IMG/VR virus record: IMGVR_UViG_3300028045_000100
Span: 1-23,795 of that record
Direction: 5' to 3' (one strand)
Length of the DNA stretch: 23,795 nucleotides
From: a virus
The notes under the pieces: model-generated
The model's database searches: none
What the model saw: only the letters and a program-made list of their open reading frames with translations
Told to the model about the DNA's origin: nothing
Shown here: positions 1 through 8,708 of the stretch, in pieces
Numbering within the stretch: position 1 is the first letter of the stretch
Layout of the letters: each line of letters begins with the position of its first letter
Position numbers and translations under genes: made by a program

Positions 1-979
1 TTGTTCCTATATCAATTGTGGGAATTTTGATTTTTTTAATCTCTTCCTCTATGGGCGTATTAAATTTGTATCTGGTTTCAGTGTGTCCTTTACCTATATC
101 TAAAACCCCTATATCTGGAAATAAATTAACTGCTAATACTATTATTACATCATTGTCTTTTAATTGGTAACCGAAGTCTATAAGTAAATCTAAATATTTA
201 TATTTTGTACTAAGTTTAATGGATTTTATTTTAATATCCAAATAACTACCACTATTAATATTAATTTTTAATACTACATTTCCATATAAACCAAATTTTA
301 TTCCACCAACATTAACTTTTCCCCATACAGTACCAGCAGCTTCGTCATTACCCATATCCAATACTGGGTTAAATGGGTTATTATGTTTTTTAAACCCACC
401 ATGTTTATTTTTCCAACCCAAATCATAATCTTTTAATTCGATACCCTCTATTGTATATGAAACATCAACATTTTTAATTATATCTGGCATTTTAGAGTTT
501 GTGTCTATTTCTTTAATCTTGAATTTTTCTCCGTAAGGTAATTTTAATGTTACTGCATCATTTATTAATTTTAAGATAATTGATTTTGTACTTTTATTAG
601 ATAATAATTTACTTACATCCATAGAATTTGTCTCTACTTTACGTATGATATCTGAAACTGATTGTGCGTAATTTTCACCAAAATCAGATCCTTCTGTATT
701 AAACCCTAAACCATTTAGTTCCTGTGATAGATCTTCTTTATTTTTAATGGTATTATTATCACCAAATAAATAAATCCCTAATACTTCTGCAGTTTTATTA
801 CCAAATCCAGGTTCACCAGTATCCATACCAGTTTTTTTCTCTAAAAACGATTGTATTTCATAATAATTTGGTCCAGGTAATTTTGTTTTTGACCCTTGTT
901 CAACCAATAAGGTATCACCTTTCTTAAAAGTATAAAGTCTTTTGATTTTATGAATTTCCTCTGTTAGAGATATTTTCAT
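1..979 (-). CDS. Leader-bearing putative virion cargo protein, 3' end beyond the window
   Basis: The reading frame starts at ATG 979 and stays open for 326 codons to the left edge, so the C-terminus is missing. I do not recognise the protein. Residues 5-16 (LTEEIHKIKRLY) match the leader of the proteins starting at 23374, 21848, 18607 and 18032. The leader is followed by LLVE at residues 24-27, an L-x-E site of the T4 gp21 protease type. After it comes a Gly-rich segment (GFGNKTAEVLGIYLFG), then a probably beta-rich part with alternating hydrophobic residues (KFGLYGNVVLKININSGSY and onward). It starts five bases after the stop of the acidic 263-residue gene, so the two are probably co-transcribed. 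By analogy with T4 internal proteins it may be packaged in the capsid; the function of the mature part is unknown. Confidence 0.85.
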   Translation of the reverse strand, partial: MKISLTEEIHKIKRLYTFKKGDTLLVEQGSKTKLPGPNYYEIQSFLEKKTGMDTGEPGFGNKTAEVLGIYLFGDNNTIKNKEDLSQELNGLGFNTEGSDFGENYAQSVSDIIRKVETNSMDVSKLLSNKSTKSIILKLINDAVTLKLPYGEKFKIKEIDTNSKMPDIIKNVDVSYTIEGIELKDYDLGWKNKHGGFKKHNNPFNPVLDMGNDEAAGTVWGKVNVGGIKFGLYGNVVLKININSGSYLDIKIKSIKLSTKYKYLDLLIDFGYQLKDNDVIIVLAVNLFPDIGVLDIGKGHTETRYKFNTPIEEEIKKIKIPTIDIGT

Positions 980-984
980 AATTA

Positions 985-1776
985 CTATTCGTTATCTTCA
1001 TCGTTATCAGAATTAAAAGAATTTCTTATTTCTTTTTCATCGTAATTATCGACATCACTTTGGGTTAAAGTATATTCTTCTTCCCCTTCTGTTGCATCAT
1101 AACCTTCTTTATCTGCCCAAAAATCAGTTAATTTAACACTGTATGGAAATGAATCCATCGATCTCATTTCTAATTTCTCAACTGGAGTAGGATTTCTTTT
1201 TTCGATTTCTTTTTCTAAATCGTCAATTTTTCCTATTACTTGATCCATACCACCGATTTGAGATTCTAAATCTGATAGTTTACCTAATAAATCGTCCATT
1301 TTGGTACTCATCCCCTCTACAGAAGATTTAGTTTCTTCAGCTTTATCTACAATATCAGTTACATCAACCTCAACGGTTTCTTCATCAGCGAATTCATCTG
1401 TAACCTCAGCACCCTCTCCTGCATCAGCAAATGGGTCAGTATCTCCTCCCGTATCAGCTGCGAATGGATCTTCAGTACCAGCATCACCTTCTGGTGTTGC
1501 CGTATCAGCTGCGAATGGATCTTCAGTACCAGCATCACCTTCTGGTGTTTCTCCACCAGCATCAGCTGCGAATGGATCTTCAGCAACATCCTCACCACCT
1601 TCAACCTCATCACCAACAGGGTCTTGTTCCGTTAAATACGTCTCACCACCTAATAATAAATCATCCAAATTTACATCTGCATTTCTATCATTAGTTTCTT
1701 CAGGAACATAAAAGGTATATTCTAATAATTGTAGGTGTCTTTTTAATTCTTCCGCTAATAATTTTTTCTTATCCAT
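985..1776 (-). CDS. Very acidic repeat-containing protein, possible prohead core/scaffold or structural protein
   Basis: The product has 263 residues. Residues 1-30 form an amphipathic Lys/Leu/Glu helix (KKLLAEELKRHLQLLEY). Residues ~50-130 are low-complexity and acidic, with tandem copies of a 17-residue unit containing EDPFAAD and TPEGDAGT. Residues ~135-195 look like a coiled coil (VDKAEETKSSVEGMSTKMDD and onward). A more ordered segment around LEMRSMDSFPYSVKLTDFW is followed by another acidic tail. Extreme acidity plus coiled coil resembles phage prohead core or scaffolding proteins, but I cannot match it to a named family with certainty. It follows the 62-residue gene by five bases and precedes the leader-bearing gene by five bases. 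The alternative is a virion structural protein outside the core. Confidence 0.85.
   Translation of the reverse strand: MDKKKLLAEELKRHLQLLEYTFYVPEETNDRNADVNLDDLLLGGETYLTEQDPVGDEVEGGEDVAEDPFAADAGGETPEGDAGTEDPFAADTATPEGDAGTEDPFAADTGGDTDPFADAGEGAEVTDEFADEETVEVDVTDIVDKAEETKSSVEGMSTKMDDLLGKLSDLESQIGGMDQVIGKIDDLEKEIEKRNPTPVEKLEMRSMDSFPYSVKLTDFWADKEGYDATEGEEEYTLTQSDVDNYDEKEIRNSFNSDNDEDNE
1451..1583 (-). repeat. In-gene tandem repeat, 51-nt unit
   Basis: Two 51-base copies (1451-1501 and 1502-1552) agree over about the first 48 bases. A partial third copy (1561-1583) is displaced by six extra bases, so the spacing is 51 then 57 and the reading frame is kept. It encodes the EDPFAAD/TPEGDAGT units of the acidic protein. 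The near-perfect DNA identity points to recent slippage or unequal recombination. Confidence 0.9.
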
Positions 1777-1781
1777 TTCTA

Positions 1782-1970
1782 TTACATTAATAATTGTCTA
1801 CCGTCATTGGTTTTGTAAACTTTATTTACTCTTTCAACAATTTCTTTTCCATCATTGATTAGACATTCTTCTCCTACACACTCTTTTTCTTCTGTTTCAT
1901 TGACATCCAAAAAACTGTCTAGTTTTTTCTTAAGAACATCTTTTTCTTTTGTGTCGTCTATATTATCCAT
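1782..1970 (-). CDS. Small hypothetical phage protein ending in DGRQLL
   Basis: The product has 62 residues. The N-terminal half is charged and helical (KEKDVLKKKLDSFLD), the middle holds two cysteines in ECVGEEC, and the end reads IVERVNKVYKTNDGRQLLM. From memory, a C-terminal (V/I).DGRQLL tail occurs in small proteins of several large phages, but I know of no assigned function. The two cysteines five residues apart could be a half-site for metal binding, which is a guess. The start has a weak purine-rich stretch (AAAGAAG) and a copy of the recurrent ATATTTATAAT motif 12 bases upstream. It is followed after five bases by the acidic 263-residue gene, suggesting joint expression. Confidence 0.75.
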   Translation of the reverse strand: MDNIDDTKEKDVLKKKLDSFLDVNETEEKECVGEECLINDGKEIVERVNKVYKTNDGRQLLM

Positions 1971-1982
1971 AATACTTCTTTA

Positions 1983-1993
1983 ATTATAAATAT
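1983..1993. promoter_or_regulatory. Recurrent intergenic motif, copy 1
   Basis: An exact ATATTTATAAT on the minus strand, 12 bases upstream of the start at 1970. The same 11-mer occurs exactly at 16073, 18610 and 23398, always between genes. It includes a TATAAT-like -10 box in the gene direction and, read on the plus strand, TATAAATA, the T4 late promoter core. Function and orientation are unproven. Confidence 0.4.
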
Positions 1994-1997
1994 AAAA

Positions 1998-2411
1998 TTA
2001 TTCAGAAAAATCACGTTTTATGTCCATTATTTTTAATTCCTTATGTTTAACAATAATTATTTTATTTTGATAGTTATCCCAATTAATTTTAAAATCTTTA
2101 TAATTAATATTACCTGATTCATAATCACTAAGACTTTCAATTAATAAGTTTAGCGCGTTTATAGTATAAAAACACTCTCCTTTTTTATGTACGATTATTG
2201 TTGTTGGGAAAAATGAGTTAATATTAACCTTTTCTCCTTCTCTAACATAAATCCTATAAGTTAATATTTTTTTATTCTTTTCATCACAAATATACTGAAA
2301 TATACTGTCTTCTCCTATACCAAACCTATTGAAAAGATATTTTTTAAAGCTATCGATTTTATCTAAATAAACAAAAGATGCTAGTGTTATACTCTTACCC
2401 GAATTCTCCAT
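1998..2411 (-). CDS. Hypothetical phage protein
   Basis: The product has 137 residues and no domain that I recognise. It looks like a compact alpha/beta protein: the N-terminal half has hydrophobic and charged alternation (SFKKYLFNRFGIGEDSIFQY), and the middle reads FFPTTIIVHKKGECFYTINALN, followed by a helical stretch and strands (NKIIIVKHKELKIMD). There is no signal peptide or membrane segment. The start at 2411 lies 17 bases inside the end of the upstream 200-residue gene, so translation is probably coupled. Its place after the hub gene suggests a role in baseplate or tail assembly, but this rests on position alone. Confidence 0.8.
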   Translation of the reverse strand: MENSGKSITLASFVYLDKIDSFKKYLFNRFGIGEDSIFQYICDEKNKKILTYRIYVREGEKVNINSFFPTTIIVHKKGECFYTINALNLLIESLSDYESGNINYKDFKINWDNYQNKIIIVKHKELKIMDIKRDFSE

Positions 2412-2997
2412 TTTTATAAATGTAAGGTATCAATTTGTTCTTATATTTTATTTTATATAACAAATCCTTACATTTATTAAATATCTCATCAGTTACCAAA
2501 ACATTATTATTTAAATTTTTTATTCTGTTTAGTATTTTTTCTTTTTTTATGGAACTATATTCTATTATGTTTAAATCTATACCAAAAATAATGTTTTCAC
2601 CATAGATATACACCATTTTTTTGTCACTAATATAAATAACTGGGTCACCCAGCGAAAGAATTTTTTTAATTATTTTTTTATTTATTTTACTTTTTCCATG
2701 TAAAATATCCAAATAAACATATGGAATATTATCCCCAAAAGTATTAAAACATACCTCTTTAAACTTCTCAAAGTCAACTTCGAAATCTACTTTTCTCTCC
2801 TTTTCATTAAATGTCCAATATAATTTTTGATTTATTTTTTTATGGAGTATAGAAATATTCTCACCAACAAACTCTTTTGCGTTATCCCAACCTATTATTA
2901 GTGTAGGTAAATCATTATCAATAGTGTCTAAATCACTACAAACATTAAAGTTTTCTTCTTGTATTTTTAAACTTGATACTATATTTCCAACATACAT
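2395..2997 (-). CDS. Hypothetical phage protein beginning MYVGNI
   Basis: I chose ATG 2997, which gives 200 residues. The frame can be extended to a TTG at 3033, but the extra residues (MINNHIFIIFVI) are AT-rich translation with no support, whereas MYVGNIVSSLKIQEENFNV looks like a proper N-terminus. The protein is rich in Lys, Ile and Asn. It carries PTLIIGWDNAKEF near residue 32 and a strand-rich centre (DPVIYISDKKMVYIYGENI). I know no family name. It lies 39 bases after the stop of the giant hub gene and overlaps the next gene by 17 bases, so it belongs to the tail/baseplate transcription unit. A chaperone or small tail-assembly role is possible but not shown. Confidence 0.8.
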   Translation of the reverse strand: MYVGNIVSSLKIQEENFNVCSDLDTIDNDLPTLIIGWDNAKEFVGENISILHKKINQKLYWTFNEKERKVDFEVDFEKFKEVCFNTFGDNIPYVYLDILHGKSKINKKIIKKILSLGDPVIYISDKKMVYIYGENIIFGIDLNIIEYSSIKKEKILNRIKNLNNNVLVTDEIFNKCKDLLYKIKYKNKLIPYIYKNGEFG

Positions 2998-3036
2998 AAT
3001 TACAAATATAATGAAAATATGATTATTAATCAATTA

Positions 3037-6000
3037 TTATTTAAGAAAATCATCTTTTAAATTAAATGCTAATAAAACACTTTCAAATTTATTAAAGGAT
3101 TTGGCGATTTTACTTTGTCCATCCACAATTTCTACTGTAGCAGTATAAACATTCGCACCACCCGTACCTTCTTCAACCAATTCAAAAGAGGTTTTTTCTG
3201 TGGTTATACCTTTTTTGTTTTTCCAAACTTTGACGGCAACATCAAAAGCACCTTTAGGTGTTGTTGCAATTTCAAACGGTTTTTTCCATTTTTCATTAAA
3301 TAAATCAAAATATTCTTTTCTACCTTTTATCTGTAGGTATCCTCGACCCCTAAAGAAATATTCGTCTGACAAATATAAATTACCTTCACTTTCTATTTTA
3401 TCTTGTGTTTTTGTACCATTTATGTAGAATACTTCATAATTTGAAGTAACAGTAGAGAACGTTGGGGTTAGTGCGGAGATACTATTACTATCAGCGCTCT
3501 TAAATTCTTCGTAAAATGGTGAACTTGATGGTGGTGGATTAACTCCATAATATTTAAACGTTCCTGAATATGTCGTAGAATCATCAAATACTTCCTGATC
3601 TTCAGGCTTTGATATTGTACTCCCTATATTAGTCATATTGTTGGATACATTTAAAATATTACCCATTATCATACAAACTTGTTTATTAGTTACTAACCCA
3701 GAATTTTTTAAACTATCTGCGAATCCAGATATAGTACTTTCTGGATCCCCCCCCAAATTTTCTATATTTACACCCATTTTTTTGAAATTTTTTACTCCTT
3801 CTTCGCCAGTAAATTTGTTAAAATCAAACGTATCGGTTGGGTTCAGAACCCCTATAACAAACTTATCTGTAACATCTGTATTTAAATTTTGATATTCAAA
3901 TATTGGTATGTCTATTGCGGTGTCTAAATCTAGATTTAAATCAGTTGTGATTTCAGTGGGAGGAGGGGCAATGAATTTAGATTGTCGGACACCCTGAAAA
4001 TTTGTAGTCATATGATTTGGGGTGATATTATGGTTTACACTGGTTATTAAATACGCACCCTTAAAAAAGGGTACATTTTGTAAATCAAAATACATTAGTG
4101 GTTGTATGTTCATACACCCTAAAGCGTCTACTTTACACGTATATGATCTAGTGTCAAATAACTTATATAAATCCGTACCCTGATAAGTTTTTTGAGTGCC
4201 ACCTCTTTTATCTACTAAATCAGATAACGCCTTAAAATATTCCCCAGTTTCTTTATGTTCTTGTTGGTTTAAAGAAACATTTTTAAATATTGATTGATTT
4301 TCGGCACCGAATGCAACCCTAAACGCAACTTGAGAAAATTCACCTTCTTTTGCGAACCCCACTGGTAGGTTACCATTATCGTTTTCTATACTTGGGTTAG
4401 GAAATGAAAAGGAATCATTTTTAAAATAATAATTATTTCTTTCTTGTATATCTAATACTTTTGATGCGCCACCTATATAGATACAAGCGTAAATTGGTCC
4501 ACTACTTTTATTATTTTCTATAGTGGTTATTGGTTGAAATATTTTAGCAACCTCTTTAGAATCTTTAAAATCTACGTAGGTTGGTAATATCTGAAATAAG
4601 AAATTACTATCTCTTAATAGTTTAGACATAAAGAAATACATACTAGTTTTAAAATTATTACTTAGATTTAAAAAACTATTTAAATTAAATACCGCTTTTT
4701 GACCAATATCCGCCCAACCCCTATCAATAAATTTAAAATAATCAATTAAATTTTTCTGAGAATCTGAAGAATTTCCACCACAAACGCTAAATGATTTTTC
4801 TGTATCTGATACCCATTTATCGTTAATGTTCTTAAAGTATTTATATATTGCTAATTTTATATCGTATACTCTTTTTTCTTCTGCTATTTTATCAGTTTCA
4901 TTATCTGACTTATCATTTGTATTTTTTTCATTTACAGATGTAAATTTTTTACTAAATAAATTAACATACTCCCTAATATCGGCACTACTTACCCTCAAAT
5001 TTTCTTCTAACTTATCTGTTGTATCAAATATTTTTGGTGCGAAAACAATCATATTAGTTGTTAGAGAAAATTGTTTCTTTAAATAGATTGAAGCTGATGT
5101 TATAAGGGGTTCTGCAACTTCATTTGGGTTTCTATAATCTATAACCTCATTTTCAAACTTATCATTAATGGTTTGTTTTTCTACCCACCTTTTAAATTTT
5201 TTAATAAATAGTTGTATTGTGTTATCAGGCAAATTTAATAATTCTGGCTCAATATCAATATCTTTACCTTTATCTTCAGTTGTGGCTAAATAACCTAATT
5301 TCGTAAAATATTGTGACTTTGAACTTTTAAAAACATTATATGAACAAGATGTATTTCCACTGAAATTAATATCCCATTTTATACCATCATTTTTATAATT
5401 CCATAAATAACCACCAATTAAATATATATAGTATTTTGGTAGGTTTATAATCCTAGCACCATTGTATTTACTATCAAAAACAACATCTAAAACCGCTTCT
5501 TTGAATTTTTTAAAAGGTAATGTAGATAATAATAATAATCCCCTTGCATAACTATTGGGTTGGTTTTTATATAAATCACTAAATACCATAAATTTTTCAT
5601 AATTACAATCACCATATGAAGAAGGTATAACAAAATTAGTCCTGTTAATGTATTTACCTTTTTGATCTGAAGTATCACCTGAAATATCAATATCAGACAA
5701 ATCCCCTACTGTATAGTTATTTAAATCTTCATTTGTTGACTTATATAAGTTAGTAGATACTGCGTTATCCCAAACATTATAACTTATTTTAGATGTTAAA
5801 TTATAATTATTAGGGTCTATATTTTGTTTGATAAATTTAGGACCATTTTCAGTTTTATTAATTTTATTTACTGTTTCAGTACTTACAAGTTTACTATATG
5901 GTGGATAATCCCGTATTTCCTTCCATAATGATTCACCATTATTGGTTATGTTATCGTTATCAAATTCAATAAAATTAACACCACTATCTCTACCACCTAT

Positions 6001-8361
6001 CTTTTCTAACCCTATTTTTACATTGGGACCATCATTTTTTATAATATAATTACTGATCCCAATTTTTTCTACATTTTCTTTAAAAAATTCTGTATTTTCT
6101 AAAATACTTATATCCTCTTTAAGTAAATCTAAAAGTTCTTTTAAAGTAGATCTACTTTTACTAGAATAAACACTTAAGTTGGTGTTTATTGCGTCCATTT
6201 CCACATAATTTTGAAATTTCGCACCAGTTGTTGTGTCAAATAATGAATAATTTTTTAAAATTGCTGACCTTAAAAAAATCCTATTAGCTAAGATATTTTT
6301 CATTTCTTCATAAGTTTCAGCACCATATGAATTAAGTGACCTAAATGGATTTTCACTATAGTCTATTGGGTTTATGGGAAACCAGTTATTTGTATCTTGA
6401 CCATCTGACGTGGCGCTTGCCCTTGTCACTTGTTTTAGAACTTTTTCTCTAGCAACTAACGCATTAAAAATAGAATCTATATATTTTTTCTCTGGAAAAT
6501 AACTATCAACAGGTTGGTTTACTATTTGACCTAAATATATTTCTTCATCAGGATTATTTTCATTAGTTCTATAAACTGAGGGCCAAGCGATACTAGTAGT
6601 AATACTATCTGGTATATCAGTAACATATCTATTTAAAATATTTTTTCTTTTTTTAAATTTAATTGCCGAAGCCTTTTTAGTTATTTCATAAATGGTTGCA
6701 GTTAAAGCTTGTGTATTATTAGATAATATTCTAAAACAGTTTTGTATTGTTGGGTTAAATCCATATTTTGATTTAAAATTTTCTATTATTTTTTCATTTA
6801 TTAATTTATTTACCTCTTCTCTTTTATTTTTTACATCCTTTTCAACAACTTTTATTAAATTTTCTAATGATTCCCTTTGTTCTCTAAAATCTACAATAAA
6901 ACAATTAATATCATTACCAATATCGTTAGTTAAATTTTTTATTTGTTCATTGAAATATTTTAAATCAAAATTAATATTATTACTATTATTAGTATTATAA
7001 TTATTCTGTAAACTTAAACTAATTTTATCAACATCAGGTGGTTTACCCATACTAACCATCACTTCTTTTAATTTTTTTGGTTCTATTGATTTTCCGTTTA
7101 TATTTAATGTTTCAGGAGAAATATAAAATAAAAACGACATATCATCACTATCGATAAAAGAACTTGAAAATTTTGTAGTTGCCGCTTCATTACTATTTTC
7201 TATTTCTTGATCAACAACAAAAGAATTATATTGTCTTATTATATCTGTTAATGTATTAATATAAGATTTATATGCGTTTTCATTAATAGAATTAATTATT
7301 AAATAATCTCTTATCGATAAGTAATTATCATTTTTTATTAAAATTTCATCTTTGATTGAATTGGTTACTATTTGTTCTGTATTATTTTTCTTTTTTAGAT
7401 AATCATTTTCTTTGATGTCATCATCGCTTATTGATTTTTCTATTGGTGACCCAATAAATGTTTTAATTTGTCTTAATAATTTTATTTGACCATTTAAATC
7501 CTTTAATTTATCTAATTCATCTGCATTATCAGATTTTATATCTTCAACGTCAATCTGTAACCTACTTATCGCCAAGAAAAAATCATCTATTTTTCTTATA
7601 TCTTCTTTAATTGTAAATTCATTATCTTCGTCATCTTTATAAGTCCACCCCAATTTATTTAATTCTGTAAGACCCTCCTCAGTATTAACATTGGCAATTA
7701 TATTACCAATATTCATATCGTTTAAAAATGCCTGTTGGAACCCTAAAAAATTTGCAGATATATCAAAATTACCAGTACTACCATCAAAATTAGATGTCCA
7801 GTTTACCATATGTAAACAATATTCAACAGTTTGACCGAAATATCCTTTTACTGAAAGTTTAAATACTGGGTATGGCATTTTAAAAAACAAACTATATGGG
7901 GATAACCTATCATTATCTTTAATAACATCAAATAACCCCGCACCCCTTACATCTGTAAATGTTATATCTACCACAGGAACTAAACTAGCGTTATATTTTA
8001 TATCTATTGATTTTATACCAAATCCCTCTAACATTCCACCACTAGATGATGTACCCAAACCACCAATCCCTGTCCAATTTGTAGTTGCAAAAGATTCTTG
8101 TTTTTCTGGTTCTAATTTACCATCAGAGTTATATTTTATCTCTGTTGCAATAAAATTAACTTCATCTGCAACACCACTATTTATTATTGTTGAGTTTCCT
8201 TTAGAATCTTGTCCTGAAACAATTTGTCTACTTCTAGGGCTGGCGGTAAATTTAACATATATAAATAAATCTTCAGGTGGAATTTGTTCTAATCCTCCAC
8301 CACCAGGTGGATTTGGGTCAACAACAAATAAATTACCTACTGATTTAACATTTTTTTCCAT
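3037..8361 (-). CDS. Giant baseplate hub protein with C-terminal lysozyme/GH19-like domain (gp27/gp5-like role)
   Basis: The product has 1774 residues. Residues ~112-220 form a conserved-looking beta domain (VVDITFTDVRGAGLFDV, PYPVFKLSVKGYFGQTVEY, GNFDISANFLGF) of the kind seen in phage baseplate hub proteins. A long Asn/Lys/Asp-rich middle follows. Around residues 1435-1461 comes a second hub-like segment (FFKGAYLITSVNHNITPNHM, then TTNFQGVRQ). Residues ~1550-1774 resemble a GH19/lysozyme-like domain: FFRGRGYLQIKGRKEYFDLF matches the YRGRG-x-Q-x-TGR-NY signature, and AVKVWKNKKG matches the later Trp helix. Where the family has (H)E(S/T) with the catalytic Glu, this protein reads GNILNVSNN, so the acid appears lost. 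In T4 the hub (gp27) and the cell-wall lysozyme (gp5) are separate proteins; here they seem joined. It sits six bases before the gp53-like gene's stop in a tail operon. The hub role is probable; enzyme activity is doubtful. Confidence 0.85.
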   Translation of the reverse strand: MEKNVKSVGNLFVVDPNPPGGGGLEQIPPEDLFIYVKFTASPRSRQIVSGQDSKGNSTIINSGVADEVNFIATEIKYNSDGKLEPEKQESFATTNWTGIGGLGTSSSGGMLEGFGIKSIDIKYNASLVPVVDITFTDVRGAGLFDVIKDNDRLSPYSLFFKMPYPVFKLSVKGYFGQTVEYCLHMVNWTSNFDGSTGNFDISANFLGFQQAFLNDMNIGNIIANVNTEEGLTELNKLGWTYKDDEDNEFTIKEDIRKIDDFFLAISRLQIDVEDIKSDNADELDKLKDLNGQIKLLRQIKTFIGSPIEKSISDDDIKENDYLKKKNNTEQIVTNSIKDEILIKNDNYLSIRDYLIINSINENAYKSYINTLTDIIRQYNSFVVDQEIENSNEAATTKFSSSFIDSDDMSFLFYISPETLNINGKSIEPKKLKEVMVSMGKPPDVDKISLSLQNNYNTNNSNNINFDLKYFNEQIKNLTNDIGNDINCFIVDFREQRESLENLIKVVEKDVKNKREEVNKLINEKIIENFKSKYGFNPTIQNCFRILSNNTQALTATIYEITKKASAIKFKKRKNILNRYVTDIPDSITTSIAWPSVYRTNENNPDEEIYLGQIVNQPVDSYFPEKKYIDSIFNALVAREKVLKQVTRASATSDGQDTNNWFPINPIDYSENPFRSLNSYGAETYEEMKNILANRIFLRSAILKNYSLFDTTTGAKFQNYVEMDAINTNLSVYSSKSRSTLKELLDLLKEDISILENTEFFKENVEKIGISNYIIKNDGPNVKIGLEKIGGRDSGVNFIEFDNDNITNNGESLWKEIRDYPPYSKLVSTETVNKINKTENGPKFIKQNIDPNNYNLTSKISYNVWDNAVSTNLYKSTNEDLNNYTVGDLSDIDISGDTSDQKGKYINRTNFVIPSSYGDCNYEKFMVFSDLYKNQPNSYARGLLLLSTLPFKKFKEAVLDVVFDSKYNGARIINLPKYYIYLIGGYLWNYKNDGIKWDINFSGNTSCSYNVFKSSKSQYFTKLGYLATTEDKGKDIDIEPELLNLPDNTIQLFIKKFKRWVEKQTINDKFENEVIDYRNPNEVAEPLITSASIYLKKQFSLTTNMIVFAPKIFDTTDKLEENLRVSSADIREYVNLFSKKFTSVNEKNTNDKSDNETDKIAEEKRVYDIKLAIYKYFKNINDKWVSDTEKSFSVCGGNSSDSQKNLIDYFKFIDRGWADIGQKAVFNLNSFLNLSNNFKTSMYFFMSKLLRDSNFLFQILPTYVDFKDSKEVAKIFQPITTIENNKSSGPIYACIYIGGASKVLDIQERNNYYFKNDSFSFPNPSIENDNGNLPVGFAKEGEFSQVAFRVAFGAENQSIFKNVSLNQQEHKETGEYFKALSDLVDKRGGTQKTYQGTDLYKLFDTRSYTCKVDALGCMNIQPLMYFDLQNVPFFKGAYLITSVNHNITPNHMTTNFQGVRQSKFIAPPPTEITTDLNLDLDTAIDIPIFEYQNLNTDVTDKFVIGVLNPTDTFDFNKFTGEEGVKNFKKMGVNIENLGGDPESTISGFADSLKNSGLVTNKQVCMIMGNILNVSNNMTNIGSTISKPEDQEVFDDSTTYSGTFKYYGVNPPPSSSPFYEEFKSADSNSISALTPTFSTVTSNYEVFYINGTKTQDKIESEGNLYLSDEYFFRGRGYLQIKGRKEYFDLFNEKWKKPFEIATTPKGAFDVAVKVWKNKKGITTEKTSFELVEEGTGGANVYTATVEIVDGQSKIAKSFNKFESVLLAFNLKDDFLK

Positions 8362-8367
8362 ACATTA

Positions 8368-8694
8368 TTAATTATTACCGTAAAGAGTTTTATATTTCTC
8401 AACCTCTCCTATATATTGTTGTAAACTATCCTTAAAGGGAAATGGTATTCTAATAATTTCATTATCTGGTATATTTTCCTCTACTCCACCATATCTTGGA
8501 TTAGCCAATAATATTAACCAACCATGATAAGGATTTCCATAATAATTTTGACTTAATTTATCCAACCTTGTCCTTTGTGCAAAATAAACTACTGATTTAT
8601 CAGAGTTTTTTGGTTCTATTTTTATAAAAGGTAATGGTTTATATTTACCATCCACTTTAAAATCTTGATATCTATCGAAATATTGTTTTGACAT
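8368..8694 (-). CDS. 53: Baseplate wedge protein, gp53-like with LysM-type fold
   Basis: The product has 108 residues. The core SVVYFAQRTRLDKLSQNYYG, then GWLILLANPRYGG, then IPDNEIIRIPFPF reproduces the pattern of gp53/LysM-type baseplate proteins: a strand, an R(T)RLD helix, a YYG turn, a W.(I/L)(L/M)..N helix and a closing I..IP strand. T4 gp53 is a baseplate wedge subunit, and LysM-like small proteins also link tube and baseplate in other contractile systems. At 108 residues it is shorter than T4 gp53 and holds little beyond this domain. It lies 14 bases after the 1164-residue baseplate gene and six bases before the hub gene. The family assignment is fairly sure; the exact position in the baseplate is inferred. 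Confidence 0.8.
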   Translation of the reverse strand: MSKQYFDRYQDFKVDGKYKPLPFIKIEPKNSDKSVVYFAQRTRLDKLSQNYYGNPYHGWLILLANPRYGGVEENIPDNEIIRIPFPFKDSLQQYIGEVEKYKTLYGNN

Positions 8695-8708
8695 AATTTT
8701 TTATTTTA

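Noticed and set aside
1451-1583. CRISPR-like repeats
   Set aside because: The repeats are contiguous without unique spacers, keep the reading frame and encode a repeated peptide.
2395-3033. TTG start at 3033 for the 200-residue protein
   Set aside because: The 12 extra residues are AT-rich filler, and ATG 2997 gives a clean N-terminus (MYVGNI).
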